From Gryganskiella cystojenkinii (Eukaryota; Mortierellomycota; Mortierellomycetes; Mortierellales; Mortierellaceae), in assembly GCA_015852425.1 (NCBI GenBank), contig JAAAIG010000129.1, forward strand, positions 1-45,625: a stretch of 45,625 nucleotides of DNA. Reading direction: 5' to 3'. Below are positions 9,320-18,285 of this stretch, one piece after another (position 1 is the stretch's first letter; every line of letters begins with the position of its first letter). The notes below the pieces were generated by a model that ran no database searches, was not told the origin of the DNA, and worked only from the letters and a program-made list of their open reading frames with translations. Position numbers and translations under genes: made by a program.

Positions 9320-12164
9320 ATGAAGACGGACCGAAAGGCCGATCCTCATCCCAAATCAAAACAACACACTCGCTCCTCGTCTCGACCCTCTTCTGCCTCT
9401 GCCTCTGCTTCTTCTTTTTCTTCTTCTTCTTCTTCTTCTATATCCAAACCAGTCATGGCCCCCTCTGTCGTCTCACCGCCAGCGTCTCGTCACCTCTCTT
9501 CCAGCAGTGGCATCAACGTTAAAAAACGCAAGGCTTCATCTTCAGACAAGCAGCAAACGCGCCGCACCAACCCAAACTCGAACGAGGACTCTGATGTCGA
9601 CGTCGTCGGTCTTGATGAGACACCGACAAAAAAGAGTCGCAAAGACACAACGACTGGTTCTTCTCGACCAACATCATTGGCATCGGCACCTTCATCTGCA
9701 GCTGGATCTGTAGCTGAATCTCTCCGGGGCATAACAACAACCCTCCGCGACAAACTCAACAACAACCCCGACAACGCCACCATTTCAATTCACTCGGCTG
9801 TCTCTGCTGCACCATCGAACGTGGTTCTTGGAGGGGTCACCATTCCCAATCCTCCGACTACCGCCACTAACACAACTGTAATCAGCCACAGGGATTCATC
9901 CACCACGCGCCCATCTCCGACTGACCCTGCTGGTGACACGAAGTCCTCTTCCACAGCCACACCCAAAACAAAAGCGAGTGCAGCTGGACGATCAAAACCA
10001 AACACCGCATCCTCCTCAAGCACGTCGACAACAGAGGTCACTCCCACCACAAAACGGGTTCTTCCACCTCGTAGAGGCATGTTACGCGACAAGAACGCCT
10101 TTCCCGCAGATGCTGCCGCGCTTTTAGGGCTGGGACCAGGTATGTGCATTTTTACTGGAACTTCAAAACTATTGAACGATTGAACGATTGCCTATTCTAG
10201 TGCCGATTGCCTATTCTAGTGCAAGTTCAGTGGAGCGAATTTTTTACTGACTTTTTTTTTTTTTCTCTCTCCCTCTCGCCCCTCTCTCTCTCTCTCTCGT
10301 TTGTTTGCTTTGTGTTTTTGTAATCGTCTATCGTCTACGTTCACAATCATCACTATTCATAAAAAAAGAAGCACCACTCACACCCGCTGGGGAGTATGTC
10401 CTTTACTTGGCCAACAAACGCGTGCAGGATCGCACCGTCTTTGACGCAAAGCGAGTACCACCAGCAACGTATGGAGGAAACGTGGACGAAAAGCCTTCTC
10501 AAACCAGAGTCCAAACAACGTCTACCCTGCGACCACCACCTTCAGCAACCACGCACATTGAGGTACCAATCTTCAAATTGTGCAGTATCGCTCAGTTTGT
10601 CCAGGAAGAAAAAAAAAGAAAGATGGCCGCGCTGACAAAGGCACTCGCCAAGGCTGAGGCAGACGCTCTTGCTGAGGCTCGTGTAGCTAGAGCTTCGAAA
10701 GCAATGTCGCCAGAGTCTGAGGCAGGACCGCAGCCCGAAACAAATCAAAAAGTAACCGGAACCAGCACAAGCACTAGAGCAGTCTCGACCCGCCAAAAGC
10801 ACAAAGAGATCGTGAGTCACCAACAGATCAGTGTCCTCGCCTCGACGGGCTCTCATGGCAAAAAGGCAACCACGACCATGACCCTCGGCAAAAAAGATGG
10901 ATCTCGTGCTCGGTCATCAGTTCCGCATGACGAGGATCTCCGCGATGAAGTCTATGAGAAACGGCACAAGAAGCAAGAGACGGCAGAGAAGAAGATCAAG
11001 AATCGTGAAAAGGAAAAGCTGCGCCACGCCATGTACCAACAACGGCTGATGGTCGAAAAACTTCGTCATATAGAGATCAACCGACTGATGCCCATCAGCA
11101 CTTTTCGGTCCCTTCAAAAGACAGTCGAAATGGAACAAAAGCAGAATCAACAGCAGCGGTCAGGGATGATTGGCGAAGACGCCCCAGAATCCTCCTCCAC
11201 TTCCCTGGCGGCTGCCAAGCTTATGCAGGATGAATACCATCGGCGACTACTCAGAGAGGCTGAAGAGAACCTTCGACGGTACGAACAGTTAGGTTTAGGA
11301 GAATCGAATCAATCCAATACCGCCCATAACATCAATAACAGTTACTCGCCTTACAGCCGCACAAAGGAACGACTCACGGCGTTGTCTTCCTTGACTCTTG
11401 CCGCAAGAGAAGAAAAGCAGCGAATGCAGGACATTGAAAAACGGGAATCCGTCCACCGGGCTAGGAAAGAGACTGGCGAGGGACAACATCGGAAAAGGAC
11501 CAAGACTGTTACTGCTGATGGAGCGACAGAAGATGGCCCAGACAAGCCTGGTTTGAAAATCCGCCTCAGAATCTCGAATGGCTGTTCCTCTTCTACGCCA
11601 CGGTCCTCGCTGTCACCGAAACCGGCATCCTCAAGATCTGCTTCAAGAGAGACGTCTTCACCGATCAAGACCTTGCAGCGGACTCCTACACCTGCACCTA
11701 CACCTGCACCCAAACCTATCACGACGTTTATCAAACCTGGGAGTATCATGGCGTCTGGCTCACGCAAGAGTCATAGGGTGGCTCTTGCATTTGGAGAGAA
11801 AGTGCCTTTACTCGAAAAGATGGAGTTTAGTTTACCGATGGAGGACTTTGGTTTTTTGATCCGAGCGCGTAATGGTGAACCTGAGCCAGAGCCCGTGGAA
11901 GCGCTTTTTGACTCGACTGCTTCACGACAACGGGACATTCATGCCAGACTTGAAGATCATGACGAGTCGAAAGACTGGATAACGCCAAAAGTCGAGAATG
12001 ACTATCGCCCGTCTGGTTCTTCAACACACCGGGCAAATATTTACCCAAACGAGTCGTTGTCGATGCCCTCTGCCAGCGAATCGTATCCTTTTTCTTCTCC
12101 GCCGACCTCACCATCTTCTTCTGCGTCAACGATATCCATTCCTTCCCCAGTGCGTTCTCGATAG
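9320..12164 (+). CDS. Putative chromatin protein with SAS4-like coiled region
   Basis: Exons 9320-10139 and 10369-12164 (intron 229 nt, GTATGT...AAG) give 871 residues. The first 270 residues are Ser/Thr/Ala-rich with basic patches (VKKRK) that suit nuclear import. Exon 2 starts with PLTPAGEYVLYLANKR. A short block IEVPIFKLCSIAQFV recalls PEHE-type motifs of MSL1/NSL1 proteins. At about residues 460-525 there is a charged helix (DEVYEKRHKKQETAEKKIKN, REKEKLRHAMYQQRLMVEKL) resembling the SAS4 domain, a subunit of the MYST acetyltransferase SAS complex. The C-terminal third is low-complexity, with LKIRLRIS and FGEKVPLLEKMEFSLP as the only ordered-looking blocks. The SAS4 link is by eye and could be a generic coiled coil. 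Confidence 0.5.
10185..10222 (+). repeat. Perfect 19-bp tandem duplication inside intron
   Basis: Bases 10185-10203 and 10204-10222 are identical (CGATTGCCTATTCTAGTGC). An 8-bp GAACGATT direct repeat lies just before. This lies in the intron of the SAS4-like gene and partly explains its unusual length. Confidence 0.9.
10251..10299 (+). repeat. Poly-T / (CT)n tract in intron
   Basis: A T run followed by CTCT repeats, about 70 bp before the 3' splice site. It may serve as an extended polypyrimidine tract. Confidence 0.8.
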
Positions 12165-12499
12165 AAGACTACAATAAAATAAGACCCGATGAGACGCGGT
12201 CCTCTTTTTTTTTTTTCGTCGCGTGCAAGTCACGTGTTTATGACGAATTGGGACGTGGGACAAGGAACAAGGAACAGGAAGACTCCGCAAAAGGATCAAA
12301 GCCCAAGAGCTCTGTGCATCAATCCTCCGTCCCTTCATCCGTCACTTCATCCATCCATCCATCATCTGTCACATCACTCGCTTGGCAATCCTTGAATTTA
12401 CGGTTTTTATTTCCTCCAGCCGCAAAACGTTCTCCTTGCGGACTAGCTACAACGAATCCTTGACCCGACTTACACACGCGAATTTACACATTTCACAAC
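12165..12499. other. Intergenic region before ARL5
   Basis: 335 bp holding the 3' end of the upstream gene, a poly-T run (12205-12218) and CATC/TTCATC-type repeats near 12320-12368. No gene seen. Confidence 0.5.
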
Positions 12500-12753
12500 A
12501 TGGTGCGGCCCCACCGTTCCTTTCCTTTTATCATCTCTGTCCAGGAATGCTCCATGATTTCTTACTCAGAGTCTTGCCATTGTCTGTGATTTATATTATA
12601 GGGAATCATGCTGACCAAGCTGTGGCGCAAGCTACTGAGCAAGGAGGAGGTCAAGATTGTCATTGTTGGCTTGGACAATGCAGGAAAGACCACGGTTCTC
12701 TACAAGTTGTAAGTTGAAACAGGAGGAATCGCCCACCTACAAGAAACAGCGCA

Positions 12754-12786
<33 letters not shown>

Positions 12787-13758
12787 GGATGAGGAACGAA
12801 CGAAACCAAAGGAAACACAGACCTGACACATTGCATTCTACTGGAAATCCATCAGCTAAAGTTGTCCATGCCATTGGAGGACTCGAACTTGCTGGAGGTG
12901 GGCGTCCAAAAAAATGATAACGAAAATCGCTGACACATTTTTTTTTACTTTCCATCGTTTTGCCCTCCCGTCTGGGTACTATCAGGCTGTTGAACGAGGT
13001 TGTCGTGACGACACCAACGATAGGAAGCAACGTCGAGGAGATCACATACAAGAATATCAAGTTTCTCATGTGGGCAAGTAACTCTTTGTTGATTCACAAG
13101 TTCTCCTTTTTTTGGCAGTGAACGATCTTGTTCTAACATACACGCTTCACTGTCACTCTTTCTTCATCTATCCCTCTTTTGTGTTTTTAATGTCGATGAA
13201 AATAGGACATAGGAGGGCAGGAATCATTGCGGTCATCATGGAAGACCTACTATGTCAACACAAAAGCCGTGATCATGGTCATTGATAGTTCGGACAAGGA
13301 ACGACTTCACATCTCAAAGACAGAACTACACACCATGATGGAATCCGAGGTAGAATATATATTGCAAGAACATTTGTGTCAAAAGGGCTGGGCGACCAAC
13401 GTTTTTATTTAATCAAATTGCTTCTTTATATTGATCTACTAGTCACTCCGGAACGCCAGTTTGCTGATCTTTGCCAACAAGCAGGATGTCAAGGGCGCAT
13501 TGAGTGCAGCAAAGATCTCGGAAGCGCTCGCACTCTCATCTTTGAAGGATCGGCAGTGGCATATCCAGGCTTGTTCAGCGCTGACAGGCGATGGGTATGG
13601 AGCTATTGATTGTTGTTGTCTCGTTCGCCATCCCTTTTTGGAGAATTGTCATCCTAATTTGGAGCCTTTTTTTTGCCCTCTGTGTTTTTTTTTGTCTCTG
13701 GCCGAATAGATTGTTTGAAGGGTTGGACTGGATCGTGTCCCAGATCGGATCACATTAA
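12500..13758 (+). CDS. ARL5: Arf-like GTPase ARL5
   Basis: Six exons: 12500-12502 (ATG only), 12602-12708, 12986-13073, 13206-13349, 13443-13594 and 13710-13758; 180 residues, the length of animal ARL5. The P-loop GLDNAGKT is at 24-31, switch I TIGSN follows, WDIGGQE at 66-72 and NKQD at 126-129. [20 protein letters not shown] and [14 protein letters not shown] are the ARL5 flavour rather than Arf1 or Arl1. ARL5 acts at the trans-Golgi, recruiting the GARP tether. The first intron (99 nt) is inferred because the joined start MGIMLTKLW restores the Gly-2 needed for N-myristoylation. Without it translation could begin at 12608 (MLTKLW), lacking Gly-2. Intron 3 (13074-13205) has a GCAAGT donor; the only nearby GT would break the frame. 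The last stop is 125 bp from the next, convergent gene. Confidence 0.93.
12758..12785 (+). repeat. (CA)n microsatellite in ARL5 intron 2
   Basis: About 13 CA units after a GCACGCG lead, within the 277-nt second intron. Confidence 0.95.
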
Positions 13759-13883
13759 ACCGAAATTTTTTGTCCGCATTGACTACATTTGCAAATACAA
13801 CGCATTTAATACATTGGCTCAAAGATAACATCGACAGGATCATTGGGATTTGTATTACCATTATTCTATGTAATATGATGGGT

Positions 13884-13971
13884 CTAGTTCATGCCTAGGG
13901 GCCGGTTGTCGTCCTCGTCATCGTCACTATGAGGTCGTTGCCACGACTGTTGAGCACCAGAAGAGTATATA

Positions 13972-14011
<40 letters not shown>

Positions 14012-16457
14012 GCTCCCACACCATCCTACGCTGCTCCTGCAACCACCTGTCCTTCTCTGTCTCGAGCACCACTTGCTGTTGATGTTGCTGGTGTTGATAT
14101 TGCAACTGGTTTGTGCCTTGCGCCTTGGCCAATTTCTTGTCCCTTTCCATAGCAGAAATGGCACCCAAGAGTCCGGTCTGAGGAGGCGGAGGTTTGGGCT
14201 CGACATGAATCAGCGTCGGCGCGGGACTAACGGGATGATAAAATGGCTGATGTGGCTGCTGCATTGGCTGCGGTGTGTGATACGGCAATGGCATCGGAGC
14301 TAGAACAGGCGAAGATGTGTGGGATCCAAGAGCCGTGGTTCGAGGGGGGTGAAGGCCAGCACCAGATCGGGATGGCGAGGACTGGTTCAACGCCTCAGCG
14401 GCACCATGAGACCCTATTGAATGGAGGGAGGTCTGGGATAATCGGTCCGGGTTCATGTTAAAGGAGGCCAGGGAGCTCATGCTATTCCGATAGCCTGCGG
14501 GGAACCCGCTAGTCAGGACACTCGCCCCATTCAACACTGGAGCGCCGCCGAATCCAGTTGTCCCCATTGCGCCAGCCAGCTGCTCCTGCCGCATAAGTGC
14601 CTCTTCCTCCTCTATGAAATCAGCAAGACGTGGCTGTGAGTTTGAGAAGGACAGGGCCGCGGGATGGTTCAAGTACGGCGACGAATGTCCCAGTGCCGGC
14701 GCCGCTGAATGATGCAACAGAGGCGAAGAAGAGGCTGGCGAGGAAGACGAGACTGGGAGCAGATAGTTTTGTGCAGGGTAGCCACTGTTGAGCGATTGGA
14801 TCGAGGATGAGGACGCTTGACGAGAGTGCATGAGAGGCGAGTGCTGGATGGGCGCATAAGGATGTTGGACTTGCAACGAGGCTGGTTGCTGGCTTGGAGA
14901 CTGCATACTGGGTGAGAGGTGTACCATAGGAGGAGTTGCAAAGGACGCTGGCGGTGTTTGGGACATATCCATTATAGGCGTGAACAACGGTAATTGAGGC
15001 AACTGGGGAAGTTGTGGTAATTGGGACAGCTGGGGTAACTGAGGAAGCTGGGGTGGTGTTGGGGCTAAAGGAGGCAATTGCTGCTGCTTTTCTCCTAGAG
15101 GAACATCATCATCATCCTCGCCGTCCTCTGTACTTTGCTGGCTTTGTCCTGCCACGGATCCATTGGCGCTGCTGGCACGAGAGTGAAGAAAGTGCATGGC
15201 CTGAAGCTGCTGTTGGTGCTGTTGCTGTTGTTGGAGGACCAAGAGTTGATAAGCCTGTTGCTGCTGATGCATAGTCGCGATCTGGATCTGCTGTTGCTGC
15301 ATAATCATCATCATCTCTTGTTGTTGCTGCTGATACACGGCCATGGAGTTGGCAAGACTAGCGGCGGCGGCACTGTCGTTCAGACTCGAGTTACTCATGT
15401 TACCAAGAGTCATGGGAATTCCTCCTGCCAGCAAGGCTGGACTCGGCTTAGGGCTGGGATTAGTCGAGGCTGACAAGCTGTGATTGCTGTTCAAACTGGC
15501 TGGTCGTCCCTGTGTGAATATTCCCTGTCCATGCTGTTGTCCTTGGAAGCTACGAGGGTCAGGTGAGGGTGCAAGGAAATTGTTGGCAGGTGGAGGCACA
15601 GGTGAACGCGCAGGTGAACGTGCAGGTGAGCGTGCAGGTGAAGATGCAGATGCGGATGCTAAAGTGCTGTTTGAAACTGGCTTGGGAGATGCGGTGGTGT
15701 CTGTCGTCTTGTTAAAATGGCGCTGCTGTGTCGGCTCCTCGTCTGATTCGGTATCCGAATTGACGGGTGTCTTGCGGACATAGTTTTGTCCCGGCTTGAT
15801 GTTGGAGATGAATGCAGTACTGAACGGCTTGACCAATCCTCCGATAGTGTCCGTGTTGTTGTCGCGCTCATCAGACGTCGCAGCAGAGTCTCTGAGGAAA
15901 GAGGCGACTCCAAAAGAATTTGTGGGTGGTGATGGTGGGGGTTTGACTGCGACGCCTTCTTCGTCGTCGTCGTTATCGCTGTGGCCATCCTCGCTGGACT
16001 CGGCGTCCGAGTTGACGGGAGCTTTCCGGACATAGTTTTGACCGGGTCGAACGGTTATTTTTGTGAAGGGGGTGGTCTGAGGCAATGGTTTGGTAACGTT
16101 GATCTGCTGATTCGTGGCTACGACATTGTTCGCCCGATGGCTGCTGTTGGTAATGTCCATGTTCTGATCAGCATTGTGATGCCATTGTGCCTGATCACTG
16201 TCCTCATCGCTCTCGTCTTCTTGCTCTTCCAGTTCTTGGTCCTCGTCCTGGTCCTCGTCATCCTCGGAATCGACGGGACCTTTCCGGACGTAGCCAGATC
16301 GTCTGCCTGGTTGGAAACTGGATCTGGCAAGGCTACTTGATCCAGCTGGAGTTAAAATGTCAGTTGCTTTGGTGGTATGGGTGACAAAGGAGACGGATCG
16401 TTTTGGCTTTGTGGCGCGATTGAGAGCCGGTGCCAGAGTTTGCTGTGCAACGGACAT
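13884..16457 (-). CDS. Large Gln/Ser/Pro-rich protein with three YVRK-PV-SD motifs, function unknown
   Basis: Single frame, 857 residues from Met at 16457. The frame stays open to 16754, but that extension is a phenylalanine-rich translation of a pyrimidine leader, so I exclude it. A motif of the form YVRK-x-PV-[DN]-S-[DE] with an acidic tail occurs three times, with its Tyr at about residues 56, 142 and 226. The second and third copies are preceded by PGQN. Further in are SPAR repeats, a PQL repeat, several Gln tracts and a C-terminal run of about 14 Gln followed by an acidic RPHSDDDEDDNRPLG tail. A short charged helix (AISAMERDKKLAKAQG) stands near residue 770. The rest looks disordered. 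I recognise no family. Such composition is common in fungal transcription, RNA-granule and endocytic adaptors; none is supported specifically. Confidence 0.7.
13973..14013 (-). repeat. CAA trinucleotide run (polyglutamine)
   Basis: Uninterrupted CAA codons on the minus strand encode most of the C-terminal polyGln tract of the 13884-16457 protein. Pure CAA makes it prone to slippage, unlike the other Gln tracts of this gene, which mix CAA and CAG. Confidence 0.9.
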
Positions 16458-16769
16458 GGCTTTGGAGGGCGGAGAATAGAGTGTTGCCAGCTGGGAAGGG
16501 AAAATAGTATGAATGGATGGCAGAGACTCTAGGGGAGGTGAAGAAAGAGAAGAAAAAGCAACGTGAAGCAAAAAAAAAAAGGGAAACAAAAAGGGCAAAA
16601 AGGAAAAAACAAAGGGCGAAAAAGTGCTGAGCAAAGAAAGAAGAAAATGAGTAAATGAAATAAGGTCCAACATGAAACTAAAGTCTGTGTTGTTCACTCT
16701 CAGATCCATCGACGCACAATTGCAATCTAAATTTATCAAGGTCGAGTGCGCCACTTTTATTTAATTTTT
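16458..16769. other. 5' flank of the YVRK-motif gene
   Basis: Purine-rich on the plus strand (long A/G runs near 16540-16640), i.e. a pyrimidine-rich leader on the coding strand. No gene seen. Confidence 0.4.
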
Positions 16770-17480
16770 ATTGTGGCGGTTGCCTCTTTACCAGGTTCTT
16801 TCTGCTGTAATGACTCGTAGCCACCCGCGGTGTTGACGAACGCGTACCCGCTAAACTTGAGGATTCTCGAGTCCCTTCCCACTAGATCATAGAGTCCTTG
16901 AACGCGACCTGATCATTGACAGACTTGCCGAGGTGGATCTTGACCTGCAACTGGTGAAAATGACCTCATATGTCTGTATCCACTGATTCAACACCTTGTA
17001 CTCGCCCCTTCCACGTCCTTATTTAAAAGTCGACCCACTCGTGTCCATTTTCGCTCAGGGTTGTCTCCAAGGTCTTGTCATCACGTGCTACTCTATCAAC
17101 CCACATTAACAAAGAGTTATTATATGATCTTTGGGTGGTCGTGATCTCTTTTGTGAAGATATGTTGTATCGTATTCGACTTGGTTACCAAGTCTCTGAAA
17201 AGCAAAGAGTTCCAGAAAGAGAGCGAACCCTAGACCAGGACTAAATACAGTTGGCGCGCTTGATCAACTCGATTTCGAAGGTGAACCAGTTGGACATGCA
17301 GAAAGAGTAGATATCAAACAGGGACGATTGATCTTTTTCCTAGATTCCATAGACCCGTTTGCCACTGTCACTGAACTTGTCTATCTGTTCCATGTCGTGT
17401 GGACCGTTGATTTGTCGAGCGATTTTGCGTGTGCTGTTGAGGAAGAAGAGTCCAAGGATTGAGGAGAGTCCGCCACATCA
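16770..17480 (-). pseudogene. Decayed coding sequence of unknown family
   Basis: Protein-like blocks are readable on the minus strand but only by changing frame or passing stops. From 17465 down: LGLFFLNSTRKIARQINGP then HDMEQIDKFSDSGKRVYGI, a TAG, then EKDQSSLFDIYSFCMSNWFT and FEIELIKRAN. Then come a 60-residue open piece at 17023-17205 ending ENGHEWVDF, then LQVKIHLGKSVNDQVAFKDS, and in another frame YDLVGRDSRILKFSGYAFVN. The amino-acid mix looks like a real folded protein. It may be the 3' continuation of the ORF at 17504-18013. I do not recognise the family. Introns could explain part of the interruptions but not the stop inside the 17340 block. Confidence 0.45.
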
Positions 17481-17503
17481 CTAGTTATTCGTGACAATAC
17501 ATA

Positions 17504-18013
17504 TTATTCTATCTGGTATCTCCCACATCGTCTGTGGCAGAATGTTCCGAGGAAGAATCCCCCGCCTCCGCATAGAGCAACTCGAGCACAGCAATAATTA
17601 AAATAAAAGGGACTCATCCCTGTTTCGGGATAATAAATTCTAGTGTAATCTATGGGGTCGCTATCTGGCAAAGTTCTAACTTCTGACAATACTATTCTCA
17701 GATACGGTATTCCCTGTGACATACCAAATCTAGCAAATTGTGGGATTTTGTTATCAGACAAAGAGCTCAACTTGTCGAAATAATGCAAGACGATACTCTG
17801 ATCCTCCAACGTTTGTGTATCAAGCACGACGTATATCGAGGGGTGTAAATTCATCTCGCGTATCTTCTTCTTTCTTTCACCGTGGTTTCTTGTACCATGG
17901 ATAAATAACGGACGAGGAATGCTGGAAAGTTCAAGTAGATTCAGAAACTTGTTTTTTAACGGCTCAGGCATCTCTGTCTCCACACATATTACAGTGTCTC
18001 TGCTACGATCCAT
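17504..18013 (-). CDS. Hypothetical protein, possibly the 5' part of a decayed gene
   Basis: 169 residues from Met at 18013 (MDRSRDTVICVETEMPEPL). The central part (PSIYVVLDTQTLEDQSIVLH, YFDKLSSLSDNKIPQFARFG, GIPYLRIVLSEVRTLPDSDP) looks like genuine protein. The last 35 residues are Cys/Gly-rich and look like the wrong frame. In the next frame the same DNA reads VPFILIIAVLELLY, a plausible membrane helix, followed by an acidic segment. So a frameshift near 17590 is likely, with the rest of the gene lying degraded at 16770-17480. The frame is also open upstream to 18433, but that part overlaps the PRP5 5' end and has no protein character. Family unknown. Confidence 0.4.
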   Translation of the reverse strand: MDRSRDTVICVETEMPEPLKNKFLNLLELSSIPRPLFIHGTRNHGERKKKIREMNLHPSIYVVLDTQTLEDQSIVLHYFDKLSSLSDNKIPQFARFGMSQGIPYLRIVLSEVRTLPDSDPIDYTRIYYPETGMSPFYFNYCCARVALCGGGGFFLGTFCHRRCGRYQIE

Positions 18014-18114
18014 CTTGGTTGTGCGTTTATCCAGGCGGGCCAAATGGCGCCAACAACCACAACCATCCCGTTTGCATGCGGTTTGTGCAGCACTGCCCGC
18101 TATTTGGTTTTCGG

Positions 18115-18122
18115 TGACGTCA
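18115..18122. promoter_or_regulatory. CRE/ATF palindrome TGACGTCA
   Basis: Perfect 8-bp CRE between the divergent hypothetical gene (start 18013) and PRP5 (start 18286). bZIP factors of the ATF/CREB type bind this sequence in fungi; use here is inferred from position only. Confidence 0.4.
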
Positions 18123-18240
18123 TACTCGCCGCCAAAAAAAATTGGCTTTGCCCACTGATTGAGGGCAGGGAGCGTGAGTGGGCGCATCGCATTTCCTCTC
18201 CAATCAAACATTGCTCCCAGCCCATCCCTTCCCCCCCTTT

Positions 18241-18284
18241 CTTCCCATCCATCCATCCCATCCCATCCATTCATCCATCCCATC
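18241..18284 (+). repeat. (CATC)n/(CCATC)n repeat in PRP5 leader
   Basis: CATC, CCATC and TTCATC units run directly into the PRP5 start codon and probably lie in its 5' untranslated region. Confidence 0.75.
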
Positions 18285-18285
18285 A

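Noticed and set aside
13074..13205. Sequencing error instead of a GC donor in ARL5
   Set aside because: GCAAGT is the normal consensus of GC-AG introns, so the simplest reading is a true GC-AG intron; kept as a finding for RNA check.
16458..16754. N-terminal extension of the YVRK-motif protein, very rich in Phe and Leu, looking like membrane helices
   Set aside because: It is the translation of a pyrimidine-rich leader; the Met at 16457 begins ordinary protein sequence.
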